The notes beneath the pieces are model-generated. The model was not told where the DNA came from. It worked only from the letters and a program-made list of their open reading frames with translations, and searched no databases. From NCBI GenBank assembly GCA_902562645.1, contig CACETY010000006.1, positions 1-62,806 on the forward strand: DNA of 62,806 nucleotides, written 5' to 3'. Source of the DNA: an uncultured Pelagibacteraceae bacterium. GTDB taxonomy: Bacteria > Pseudomonadota > Alphaproteobacteria > Pelagibacterales > Pelagibacteraceae. The stretch's first letter is position 1, and each line of letters starts with the position of its first letter. Of the stretch, positions 52,746 to 60,100 are shown piece by piece. A program made the translations under genes and the position numbers.

Positions 52746-52811
52746 ATGGCCAGCATTGAGTTTAAAGCTTTTGATAAAGTATATGAATTTGCTGGGGTTT
52801 GGGGGGAATAA
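52746..52811 (+). CDS. 21-codon upstream ORF with strong ribosome site (leader peptide or remnant)
   Basis: ATG 52746, stop TAA 52809-52811. It has one of the best Shine-Dalgarno sites here (AAAGGAG, 6-base spacing) and encodes MASIEFKAFDKVYEFAGVWGE. Its stop lies one base before the ATG of the next gene at 52813, which otherwise has only a G-rich tract as ribosome site. It might be a short translated leader coupling translation of the next gene, or the 5' remnant of a lost gene. I have no homologue in mind. Confidence 0.5.
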   Translation: MASIEFKAFDKVYEFAGVWGE

Positions 52812-52812
52812 A

Positions 52813-53082
52813 ATGGTAAAAATGGTTGGTAACTTTGAAGTAAAAGACTGGGCTCACTGGAAAAAAATGTTTGATGAACATTCTGGCCCAAGAGAAGCGG
52901 CAGGTATCAAAACGATTTATGTTGGTAATGAATTAGAAAATCCAAATAAGGTACATATTGTTATGGAAACACCAGCAGCAGACACTATGCAAAAATTTAT
53001 GCAGAGCCCAGAGAATGCTAAAGTAATTGCGGAATCTGGACATAAACAAGAGACAACAGTAATGAGTGTTTGCTCAGATTAG
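52813..53082 (+). CDS. Small dimeric alpha/beta-barrel-like protein
   Basis: An 89-residue protein (MVKMVGNFEVKDWAHWKKMF) with the order strand-helix-strand-strand-helix-strand, as in ABM/DUF-type dimeric ferredoxin-like barrels. Segments are FDEHSGPREAAGIKTIYVG, NPNKVHIVMETP, then the helix AADTMQKFMQSPENAKVI and a final strand TTVMSVCSD. Such folds bind small molecules or haem, or act as monooxygenases and isomerases. The in-frame start at 52756 lies inside the upstream ORF and lacks a ribosome site, so I start at 52813. Confidence 0.72.
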   Translation: MVKMVGNFEVKDWAHWKKMFDEHSGPREAAGIKTIYVGNELENPNKVHIVMETPAADTMQKFMQSPENAKVIAESGHKQETTVMSVCSD

Positions 53083-53108
53083 ATAAATAAAAAAAAGGAT
53101 GTAAATAA

Positions 53109-53537
53109 ATGAAAAAAATTTTTTTAATTTTAATATTAAGTCTGTTCACAACAAACTCTTTTGCCGATGGTCATGCAAATGCAAACGGTTTTTCAATAAC
53201 TCTTAAAGTGCCTATGGCTGATGCAGCAAAAGTTGAGGAAATGCTTATGAAACATGCAAAATGGATGAAAGAAACACATCCATTAACAGGTGAAAAAAAA
53301 CTAAACTCATATTCAATCATGAAAGGTCCTGAGTGGAAAAATGCTGGTGACCCATCACAAGGGACAACTGGTAATATTTTCTATGTATTAAATGAATTTT
53401 ATGAAAATCCTGCTGGATTTGCAAATCATCAACAACTTGGTTCACAATGGTCTGAAATACAAGAATTTCAGACGATGTTATTCACATATCAAGTTGGATA
53501 TGCTTTTCCTGGAACAACCATTGAAACAATTGAATAA
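53109..53537 (+). CDS. Exported small barrel-like protein of unknown function
   Basis: A 142-residue protein with a signal peptide (ending NSFADGH, about residue 21). The mature part begins GFSITLKVPMADAAKVEEMLMKH and ends with a strand-helix pattern (FYVLNEFYENPAGFANHQQL, then FTYQVGYAFPGTTIETIE), so it again looks like a dimeric ferredoxin-like or ABM fold, here placed in the periplasm. A Shine-Dalgarno-like AAGGAT is at longer than normal spacing. I do not recognise a family. Partner in the cluster: the exported cupredoxin at 54818. Confidence 0.68.
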   Translation: MKKIFLILILSLFTTNSFADGHANANGFSITLKVPMADAAKVEEMLMKHAKWMKETHPLTGEKKLNSYSIMKGPEWKNAGDPSQGTTGNIFYVLNEFYENPAGFANHQQLGSQWSEIQEFQTMLFTYQVGYAFPGTTIETIE

Positions 53538-53581
53538 TCATTTAATTGAATTAATATATCATACAAAAAAAGGAGAAAAAT

Positions 53582-53872
53582 ATGGAAAAAGAAGTGTTAG
53601 TAATCGTAGATTTGAAAGAAGGAAAGCTTGAAAAATTTATGGGATGGATGCAATCAGATGAAGGTATGAGTGTGAGAAAATCTGCAGCTCATCCAGAAAA
53701 AACTATAGGAGCAGTAAAGCCAGATAAAAGTGGCGTAATGTTTAAGGTATTTGTTCATAATATGGAAAAAATGAAAGAACTAATATCTGGTACACATCCA
53801 GTTGGAAAAGAAATTTACGATGAATGTGTTATCAAAATGACTGCTTGGGATTTAACGAAAGTTGAAATGTAA
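53582..53872 (+). CDS. Small ABM-like protein of unknown function
   Basis: A 96-residue cytoplasmic protein (MEKEVLVIVDLKEGKLEKFMGWMQ) with strand-helix-strand-strand-helix order: KSGVMFKVFVHNMEKMKELI, then YDECVIKMTAWDLTKVEM. It resembles the protein at 52813 in size and fold order, not in detailed sequence. The ribosome site AAAGGAG is strong. The next start is one base after its stop. Confidence 0.7.
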   Translation: MEKEVLVIVDLKEGKLEKFMGWMQSDEGMSVRKSAAHPEKTIGAVKPDKSGVMFKVFVHNMEKMKELISGTHPVGKEIYDECVIKMTAWDLTKVEM

Positions 53873-53873
53873 T

Positions 53874-54197
53874 ATGGCAAGATTTTATTTGATTGGCAAA
53901 ATAAGTGCAGAATTAATGAAAAGAATGCAAAATGATCCTTCTGCGGATAGATATGCATCGACTAAGAAAGTTACCGAGGCTGCTGGTTTAAAATTGATCA
54001 GCTATGAATGGGTAAGAGGTAGATTTGATGTTATCTCATGTGTAGAAGGAGATTATGAACAAGCACTAGCCTTGAAGATTGCTTTTAAAAATTCAGGACT
54101 AATGGATGATTTGATGGTACATGAAGTTATTGACTACAATAAAGCTTTTCAAAATGCTGCAGATGCCACAAAGTCTGTTATTAAACCAGGAGAATAA
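53874..54197 (+). CDS. GYD domain-like protein
   Basis: A 107-residue protein starting MARFYLIGKISAEL. The pattern AGLKLISYEWVRGRFDVISCVEGDYEQALALKIAFKNSG matches the GYD domain, in which a Gly-(Arg)-Tyr/Phe-Asp segment precedes a strand; it is an ABM-like dimeric barrel of unknown function. The ATG at 53874 follows the previous stop by one base, and no Shine-Dalgarno is visible, so it should depend on translational coupling. Confidence 0.72.
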   Translation: MARFYLIGKISAELMKRMQNDPSADRYASTKKVTEAAGLKLISYEWVRGRFDVISCVEGDYEQALALKIAFKNSGLMDDLMVHEVIDYNKAFQNAADATKSVIKPGE

Positions 54198-54199
54198 TT

Positions 54200-54487
54200 A
54201 TGAGTGGTTATGCGATCTTTAACCTTAATGTTAACAATCCTGAAAATTATAAGGAATACATAGACAAAGTTAAACCCACTGCAGAAAAATTTGGTGGGGA
54301 GTATCTTGTAAGAGGTGGTAGCAGCGAGACTATTGAAGGGTCATGGCAGCATCCAAGGACAGTTGTGATAAAATTTCCAAGTTACGAGAAAGCGAAAGAA
54401 TGGTATAATTCTGAAGAATATAAACCAATAAAACAAATTCGATTAGATAACGCAGATACTAATGGAATAATAGTTGAAGGAGTATAA
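54200..54487 (+). CDS. DUF1330 family protein
   Basis: A 95-residue dimeric alpha/beta-barrel family member. MSGYAIFNLNVNNPENYKEYI, then TAEKFGGEYLVRGG and VVIKFPSYEKAKEWYNSEEYKPIKQIR are DUF1330 hallmarks. The family's activity is unknown. A good AGGAG ribosome site precedes the ATG, two bases after the preceding stop. Confidence 0.87.
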   Translation: MSGYAIFNLNVNNPENYKEYIDKVKPTAEKFGGEYLVRGGSSETIEGSWQHPRTVVIKFPSYEKAKEWYNSEEYKPIKQIRLDNADTNGIIVEGV

Positions 54488-54497
54488 AGGAGATAAA

Positions 54498-54818
54498 ATG
54501 TCAATATTAGAAAAATACAGTGCTGCATTAAAAAATAAAGATGAAGCAGCTATGAATGAGCTTTTGCATGATGACTTTAAATTCACAATGCATAAATCAG
54601 GAAATACTTTAGGTAAAGCTGAAGTGATCAAATGGGCGATGAGTGGTGATATTAATCAAAGAGATACACGAGTTGTATATGAAAATGATGAAGTTGGTGT
54701 ACACCACGCATTTGTAACATTTGATGACGGAAATACAGAAGCAGTAATGGCAGTCTATAAATATGATAATGGAAAAATCATGAGTTTAGAGACTGGCGCA
54801 ACACCAATGCCTAAATAA
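54498..54818 (+). CDS. NTF2-like small protein, paralogue of the 52395 gene
   Basis: A 106-residue protein (MSILEKYSAALKNKDEAAMNELLHDDF). It shares with the 52395 product the MSILEK start, the HDDFKF/HDDYKM segment, YENDEVG, the DDGNTEAVM strand and the LETGAT C-terminus, so they come from a duplication that flanks the intervening barrel-like genes. I start at ATG 54498, which has AAAGGAG seven bases upstream; the in-frame 54474 start has none. Its stop overlaps the next ATG (TAATG). Confidence 0.8.
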   Translation: MSILEKYSAALKNKDEAAMNELLHDDFKFTMHKSGNTLGKAEVIKWAMSGDINQRDTRVVYENDEVGVHHAFVTFDDGNTEAVMAVYKYDNGKIMSLETGATPMPK

Positions 54819-55315
54819 TGAAAAAACTAATACTTTTATTTATTTTTATCGCCTTTAATTCAAATGCAGCTTCAATGAAGATGATTGGGTCTAAGGGTGA
54901 TCCAAATGATGTTACAAGAGTAATAGAAGTAAAGATGTATGACAATTATTATGAGCCAAGTTCAATTCAAGTTAAAAAAGGTGAAACAGTAAAAATAATT
55001 GTTAAAAATCTAGGTGAACTGGTGCATGAATATAATATTGGAACTAAAAAGATGCATATAGATCACCAACCCGAAATGGCAAGATTAATTGAACACGATA
55101 TTCTTTTAGGCGACCGAATTGATCATAAAAAGATGAAAGAAATGTCTAAAAAAGATCATTCATTGGGCCACAAACACGCAAATAGTGTAATGTTAGAACC
55201 AAATAAATCAGGAGAAATTATTTGGAAGTTTTCAAAAGATATTTCTTTAGAAATGGCATGTAACATTCCTGGTCACTACGAAAGTGGAATGGTCGGTCCT
55301 ATAACAATTAAATAA
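54818..55315 (+). CDS. Exported cupredoxin-like copper protein
   Basis: A 165-residue protein with a signal peptide (to about residue 17, NAAS). The first strand pair has VIEVKMYDNYYEPSSIQVKKGETVKI and LGELVHEYNIG with His. After a long Met/His/Lys-rich insertion (about residues 70-125, rich in MHIDHQPEM, DHKKMKEMSKKDHS and HKH) comes MACNIPGHYESGMVG with Cys, His and Met. So the type 1 copper set is complete and the insertion looks like an extra copper-binding or sensing loop. It ends the eight-gene run. A copper chaperone or electron carrier role is inferred. Confidence 0.82.
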   Translation: MKKLILLFIFIAFNSNAASMKMIGSKGDPNDVTRVIEVKMYDNYYEPSSIQVKKGETVKIIVKNLGELVHEYNIGTKKMHIDHQPEMARLIEHDILLGDRIDHKKMKEMSKKDHSLGHKHANSVMLEPNKSGEIIWKFSKDISLEMACNIPGHYESGMVGPITIK

Positions 55316-55363
55316 ATTAGAAAAGTTTGTAGATATTAATTAAGGATATATTATTCTTTAATT

Positions 55364-55699
55364 ATGAGTAATTTTACTGCTTATATAATTTTAATTATTG
55401 CAGTTGCCCTTGGTACAGCATCAAATGGTTTTGCCAAAGCTGCAAATGGTTTTACAATATTTTTACCAAGTGTCTTTACAGCAATAACAATAGTTGCTTG
55501 CATGTATACGCTTTCTTTAGTTATGAAAACTATTCCTGTTGGCGTAACTTATGCTTCATTTGCAGGCTTATGTATAATAGCTACTTCAGTTGTTGGTATT
55601 TATAAATTTAACCAAATTCCGGACTTTTTTACAATTATAGGTCTAATATTAATTATATCTGGAGTTTTAATTGTTAATTTAGTTGGAAAATCAAATTAA
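55364..55699 (+). CDS. Small multidrug resistance (SMR)-fold membrane protein
   Basis: A 111-residue four-TM protein similar to the one at 25482-25817, with FAKAANGFTIFLPS, IPVGVTYASFAGL and a C-terminal helix ending NLVGKSN. Compared with EmrE, the essential helix-1 Glu is Gly here and the SEGFT Glu is Asn, so it should not couple drug export to protons in the standard way. It lies 48 bp after the cupredoxin gene on the same strand and converges with the DUF952 gene. Confidence 0.78.
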   Translation: MSNFTAYIILIIAVALGTASNGFAKAANGFTIFLPSVFTAITIVACMYTLSLVMKTIPVGVTYASFAGLCIIATSVVGIYKFNQIPDFFTIIGLILIISGVLIVNLVGKSN

Positions 55700-55702
55700 C
55701 TA

Positions 55703-56047
55703 TTAAAGTTCATCTGGCAGATTATGCTTACCATCATCTTTTAAATCAATAATATATTCTTTAACTACAAAATCTAAATCTAGATCTGAGTATAAATGTG
55801 GAAACATGTTGCCATCCGTCGATTGCTCCCAAACTAGATTTTTTAATTTTAGAGCATCAACTTTAAGAATTATTAAATTAGTTTGATTAATATAAAACTT
55901 ATTTAGTGTTTGCTTGACCTGATCTTTATCTGAAAAATGGATATAACCATCTTTTAAATCTAATGCAGTGCCTTTAAAAACATTATTTTGTTTTGCCTCA
56001 CTCCACTCAGATTTTGTACATATCTTGTAAACAAAATCAAAATTCAT
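55703..56047 (-). CDS. DUF952 family protein
   Basis: A 114-residue cytoplasmic protein with the DUF952 pattern: VYKICTKSEWSEAKQNN, LDLKDGYIHFSDKDQVKQTLNKFY and the LVWEQSTDGNMFPHLYSDL segment. The fold resembles ADP-ribosyltransferase-like proteins, and its function is unknown. It follows the AhpD-like gene by 1 bp and is the last gene of the dipeptide transporter operon. Confidence 0.87.
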   Translation of the reverse strand: MNFDFVYKICTKSEWSEAKQNNVFKGTALDLKDGYIHFSDKDQVKQTLNKFYINQTNLIILKVDALKLKNLVWEQSTDGNMFPHLYSDLDLDFVVKEYIIDLKDDGKHNLPDEL

Positions 56048-56048
56048 T

Positions 56049-56441
56049 TTATTTTAAAAAGTCGTCTACTTCTACTTGATAACCTTCAACTAAACGATTT
56101 GTTTCGTTAGCCATTCCTACAATTGCGATCATTTCGTTAATCATTCCATCTGTCGCACCTTTTTTTCTGGCAGCTAGAGAATGAGATTTAATACAATATT
56201 CACAATTGTTAGTAATTGAAACTGCAACATAAATAAGTTCCTTTACAGCAGGGTCTAATTCACCTTTTCCCATTACTTGTTGTAATGATCTCCAAGTTCT
56301 TTCTAATGTATCTGGACTATTAGCCATTGTTTTCCAAAAATTCGGAATTTCAGTTATTTGTCTTGCTTCTTTTATTTCTTCAAAAATTTCTTTTACTTTT
56401 CCAGTAGCTTCGTTTTCAGAAATTTTTTTAAATATTGTCAT
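56049..56441 (-). CDS. AhpD-like alkylhydroperoxidase / carboxymuconolactone decarboxylase family protein
   Basis: A 130-residue all-helical protein. CEYCIKSHSLAARKKGA shows the C-x-x-C-x-x-x-H motif typical of AhpD-like enzymes and PELIYVAVS-like helices (AVKELIYVAVSITNN) precede it. Members reduce peroxides or act in ring-opening pathways. It lies 12 bp after the fused ATPase gene with an AAAAGGAG ribosome site and belongs to the same operon. Confidence 0.88.
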   Translation of the reverse strand: MTIFKKISENEATGKVKEIFEEIKEARQITEIPNFWKTMANSPDTLERTWRSLQQVMGKGELDPAVKELIYVAVSITNNCEYCIKSHSLAARKKGATDGMINEMIAIVGMANETNRLVEGYQVEVDDFLK

Positions 56442-56453
56442 GGTTTTCTCCTT

Positions 56454-58136
56454 TTAGTTATAAATTGACTCAATTTTTGGCATTAATTTTAGTAGTTCTT
56501 TAGTATAATTATGTTTAGGATTTTTAAACAACTCTTCTGTTTCTGACACTTCACATAATTTCCCATCTTTAAGCACAGCTATTTTATCACACATTTGTCT
56601 TACAACTGGTAAATCATGGCTTATAAATAAAATTGTGAGATTTAACTGTTCTTGAAGATCTTTTAGTAAGTTTAATATTTGAGCTTGAATACTCACGTCT
56701 AATGCTGATGTAGGTTCATCGCACACAAGAAGTCTTGGTTGGGTTGCTAGTGCCCTTGCTATTGATATTCTTTGTCTTTGACCCCCTGAAAATTCATGGG
56801 GATATCTGATTGCAGACTGTTGAGTTAATTCAACAGACTCTAATAAATCATGAATATAACTATCTAAATCACTAGATTTTATATCTGGATTATGAAGTTT
56901 AATAGGTTCTGCAATAATTTCATTTACTTTTAGTCTTCCATTTAATGAAGAAAATGGATCCTGAAATATCATTTGAATTTGTCTTCTAAATTTTAATAAA
57001 TCTTTATTTTTTTTGATCTTAGTAACATTTACATTGTCAAAAAATATATCCCCAGAACTTGGTTTAAATAAATTCACTACCATTTTTGCTATAGTAGTTT
57101 TACCACTACCACTCTCACCAACTAGACCAAATGATTTACCTTCCTTAATATCAAAAGAAACATCATCTACTGCCATCACTGAATTTTTTGTATTTTCTGT
57201 GAAAAAACTATCATCGAAAGATTTACTCAAATTTTGGATTTTAACTAAGTTTTGATCTACAATACTTTTTTTAGACCATCTGTTTAATATTTTAATATTA
57301 TTATTTTGAATATTTAAATTCTCTTTTTCAATAATTGTAAACCTTGATATTTTTTTATTTGTTGGTGGTACAGAGCTAACTAAGCTTTTTGTGTATTTTT
57401 CCTTAGGCTCAACCAATATCTGTTTGGTTAAACCTATTTCAATTAAGTCTCCATTTTTCATTACAGCCACTCTATCTGTAGTTTCAGCGATAACACCCAT
57501 ATCGTGAGTAATAAGTATTACAGCTAAATTTCTCTCTTTTGTTAATCTTTTAATTAATTCTAGAATTTGAGACTGAATAGAAACGTCTAGTGCTGTTGTT
57601 GGTTCGTCTGCAATTAATAATTCGGGCTCACAACATAAAGCAAGAGAAATAACAACTCTTTGTCTCATACCACCAGAAAATTGATGAGGGTAATTGTTAA
57701 ATCTTTTCTCTGCTTCTTTTATACCCACCTCTTTTAATAAATTGATTGCTCTATTTTTTGCCTCATCTGTATTAATATTTAAATGAGTCTGTATTGTTTC
57801 TATAAGCTGTTCACCAATTGTTAAAATTGGATTTAAGGAAGTTTGAGGATCTTGAAATATCAATCCTATTTTTTTTCCTCTGTATTGGACGATAGTTTCT
57901 TGATTTTCACTTATATTTGTGTCGCCCATAAATATTGATCCATTTGAAATTTTACCTGGTTCATCAATCAAATTTACTATAGCGTTAGCAACAGTGCTTT
58001 TACCCGACCCGGACTCCCCAACTAATCCAACTATTTCACCTTTATTAATATCTATATTTATATTTTTAGCTGCATTAACTGTTTCTTTCCTCATTTTGTA
58101 ATCAATGCTTAAGTTATTTATTTTTAAAAAGGTCAT
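56454..58136 (-). CDS. Dipeptide-type ABC transporter ATPase with two fused ATPase domains (DppD-DppF)
   Basis: A 560-residue protein carrying two complete ATPase modules. The first has Walker A GESGSGKST, signature FSGGMRQR and Walker B LLIADEPTTALDV; the second has GESGSGKTT, FSGGQRQR and LLVCDEPTSALDV. The C-terminal ends of each carry the oligopeptide family tail (NYTKELLKLMP type). This D-F fusion is also known as the GsiA/YejF type. It energises import of dipeptides or other short peptides/opines. The start overlaps the permease end by 4 bp. Confidence 0.93.
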   Translation of the reverse strand: MTFLKINNLSIDYKMRKETVNAAKNINIDINKGEIVGLVGESGSGKSTVANAIVNLIDEPGKISNGSIFMGDTNISENQETIVQYRGKKIGLIFQDPQTSLNPILTIGEQLIETIQTHLNINTDEAKNRAINLLKEVGIKEAEKRFNNYPHQFSGGMRQRVVISLALCCEPELLIADEPTTALDVSIQSQILELIKRLTKERNLAVILITHDMGVIAETTDRVAVMKNGDLIEIGLTKQILVEPKEKYTKSLVSSVPPTNKKISRFTIIEKENLNIQNNNIKILNRWSKKSIVDQNLVKIQNLSKSFDDSFFTENTKNSVMAVDDVSFDIKEGKSFGLVGESGSGKTTIAKMVVNLFKPSSGDIFFDNVNVTKIKKNKDLLKFRRQIQMIFQDPFSSLNGRLKVNEIIAEPIKLHNPDIKSSDLDSYIHDLLESVELTQQSAIRYPHEFSGGQRQRISIARALATQPRLLVCDEPTSALDVSIQAQILNLLKDLQEQLNLTILFISHDLPVVRQMCDKIAVLKDGKLCEVSETEELFKNPKHNYTKELLKLMPKIESIYN

Positions 58137-59071
58137 TTTTTAAGCTTTGGATTAAGTGTGTCTCTCATCCAATCTCCTAATAAATTAATTGAGAATGCAA
58201 GGATAACTAAAAATATTGCTGGAAAAAAAGTTATCCACCACTCACCTGAAAATAAAAAGTCATTTCCTAATCTAATTAATGTACCTAATGATGGTGTTGT
58301 TGGAGGAACTCCTACTCCTAAAAAACTTAATGTTGACTCGGCTATTATTGCAAGTGCTAGACCAATAGTTCCTATAACTAGAACAGGTCTCATAATATTT
58401 GGTAAAATATGTTTAAACATTATCAGTAAATTTGAAACTCCTATAATGGATGAAGCTGAAACATAATCTTTATTTTTTTCTACTAAGGTTGCTGCACGAG
58501 AAACTCTTGCAAATTGTGGCCACTCTGAAATTCCTATAGCAAAAATTAAAACATAAATTGCCATCTCATCGTGCATTTCTCTTGAAATGATACCCCTTGC
58601 AATTCCATCTACTAATAGAGCCATCAATATACTAGGAACAGTTAACTGAACATCGGTTAATCTCATAACTATCATTTCATATTTTCCACCAAAGTATCCT
58701 GCAGTTAGACCTAGTGAGACACCTAGAATTAGACTGAAAATAATTGCTGAAAATCCAACTATTAATGAAATTCGTGAACCATAAAGTATAGTAGAGAGCA
58801 TATCTCTTCCTTGTCCATCTGTACCTAAAATAAACTTTGCCATACCTTCATCTGTCCATGATGGAGGTGTGAATGCTTCCATTAATGATAGTGATGCTGG
58901 ATCAAATGGATTATGTGGGGTAACAAATTCAACAAAAAAAGAGCAGAAGAAAATTATTAATAGTATTATCGAAGATACAATTGCAGTTGGAGATTTTATA
59001 AAACTAAAGTAAATATCACTATCCTTGAATTTTTCCCAAGAATTTAATGTTCTATTATCCACTAGTAACAT
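58133..59071 (-). CDS. Dipeptide-type ABC transporter permease DppC-like
   Basis: A 312-residue permease with a long N-terminal arm, FILGTDGQGRDMLSTILYGSRISL, which is the DppC hallmark, and the EAA loop DYVSASSIIGVSNLLIMFKHILPNIM. Five or six TM helices. It overlaps both the upstream permease (17 bp) and the downstream ATPase gene (4 bp). It forms the channel with the DppB-like protein. Confidence 0.93.
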   Translation of the reverse strand: MLLVDNRTLNSWEKFKDSDIYFSFIKSPTAIVSSIILLIIFFCSFFVEFVTPHNPFDPASLSLMEAFTPPSWTDEGMAKFILGTDGQGRDMLSTILYGSRISLIVGFSAIIFSLILGVSLGLTAGYFGGKYEMIVMRLTDVQLTVPSILMALLVDGIARGIISREMHDEMAIYVLIFAIGISEWPQFARVSRAATLVEKNKDYVSASSIIGVSNLLIMFKHILPNIMRPVLVIGTIGLALAIIAESTLSFLGVGVPPTTPSLGTLIRLGNDFLFSGEWWITFFPAIFLVILAFSINLLGDWMRDTLNPKLKK

Positions 59072-60038
59072 CTCCTTTAACTCTTATTCTAGGATCAATA
59101 AAATAATATAAAATATCTACTATAAAATTTATCATCACAAAAACAAAAGCTATAAAAACCAAATAAGCTGACATTATTGGAATATCTACAAATTGGACTG
59201 CTTGAATAAAAAGAAAACCCATACCAGGCCATTGAAATACTGTTTCAGTGATAATTGAAAAAGCTACCAAAGTTCCAATATTTATTCCAGCAATAGTAAT
59301 TACGGGAATTAATCCATTTTTTAATGCATGTTTATAATTTATACTTTTTTCACTTATTCCCCTTGCTCTTGCAAACTTTATATAATCAGTTTGTAAGATT
59401 TCCATCATCTCTGCTCTTACCAATCTAATTATATAGGTCATTTGAAAAAGGCTTAATGTTACAGATGGGAGTATGATTGCTTTCAATCCTGAAATAGTTA
59501 AAAGTCCTGTAGACCAAAAACCAAGATCTATCACCTCTCCTCTTCCAAAAGATGGAAGTACTCCTAATATCACTGCAAAAAGATATATGAATAGTATTCC
59601 AATCACAAATGTTGGAAGAGATACCCCTAGAAGAGATACCGCTAATATAAAGTCACTCAAAAAACCCTTCCTGTTAATACCCGTATAAACCCCTAATAAA
59701 GTACCGGAAACTAAAGCAATTAGCGCAGAAATTAAAACTAGCTCAATAGTTGCTGGAAGTCTTTCAATTATTAATTCTGAAACTGGTCTTCTAAGTTGGT
59801 ATGATATTCCAAACTCTCCCTTAGAAGCGTTAACTACGAATCTTGAAAATTGAATATGTATAGGGTCGGTTAATCCAAGTGTTTCTCTTAATTCAGCTCT
59901 TTCTTCATCTGAAGTTTCTTCACCAACCATGTTGTTAATTGGATCTCCCACAAAATTAAATAAAGAAAAAGAAACAAATGATACGACAAGCATCACTATT
60001 ACAGACTGAATCAGACGTTTGAAAAAATAATTAATCAA
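59055..60038 (-). CDS. Dipeptide-type ABC transporter permease DppB-like
   Basis: A 327-residue permease. The start FKRLIQSVIVMLVVSFVSFSLFNFVGDPI and LRETLGLTDPIHIQFSRFV are the typical DppB N-terminus; the EAA-like loop is DYIKFARARGISEKSINYKHALKNG. Six TM helices. It follows the dppA-like gene after a 62-bp gap that holds a 14-bp hairpin. Confidence 0.93.
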   Translation of the reverse strand: MINYFFKRLIQSVIVMLVVSFVSFSLFNFVGDPINNMVGEETSDEERAELRETLGLTDPIHIQFSRFVVNASKGEFGISYQLRRPVSELIIERLPATIELVLISALIALVSGTLLGVYTGINRKGFLSDFILAVSLLGVSLPTFVIGILFIYLFAVILGVLPSFGRGEVIDLGFWSTGLLTISGLKAIILPSVTLSLFQMTYIIRLVRAEMMEILQTDYIKFARARGISEKSINYKHALKNGLIPVITIAGINIGTLVAFSIITETVFQWPGMGFLFIQAVQFVDIPIMSAYLVFIAFVFVMINFIVDILYYFIDPRIRVKGDVTSG

Positions 60039-60056
60039 TTTAAGAAATTTTTATAA

Positions 60057-60090
60057 TTACAAGCCCTTTATTAAATTAAAGGGCTTGTAA
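60057..60090 (-). terminator. 14-bp hairpin between dppA- and dppB-like genes
   Basis: Perfect stem TTACAAGCCCTTTA (60057-60070) / TAAAGGGCTTGTAA (60077-60090) with a 6-base loop lies just after the binding-protein stop. No long T-run follows on the minus strand, so it may act as a transcript 3' stabiliser or partial terminator. Confidence 0.65.
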
Positions 60091-60100
60091 AGAAAGTTAT

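Noticed and set aside
53392..53631. 79-codon plus-strand frame overlapping the genes at 53109 and 53582
   Set aside because: It is in a different frame across two supported genes, without a ribosome site or domain.
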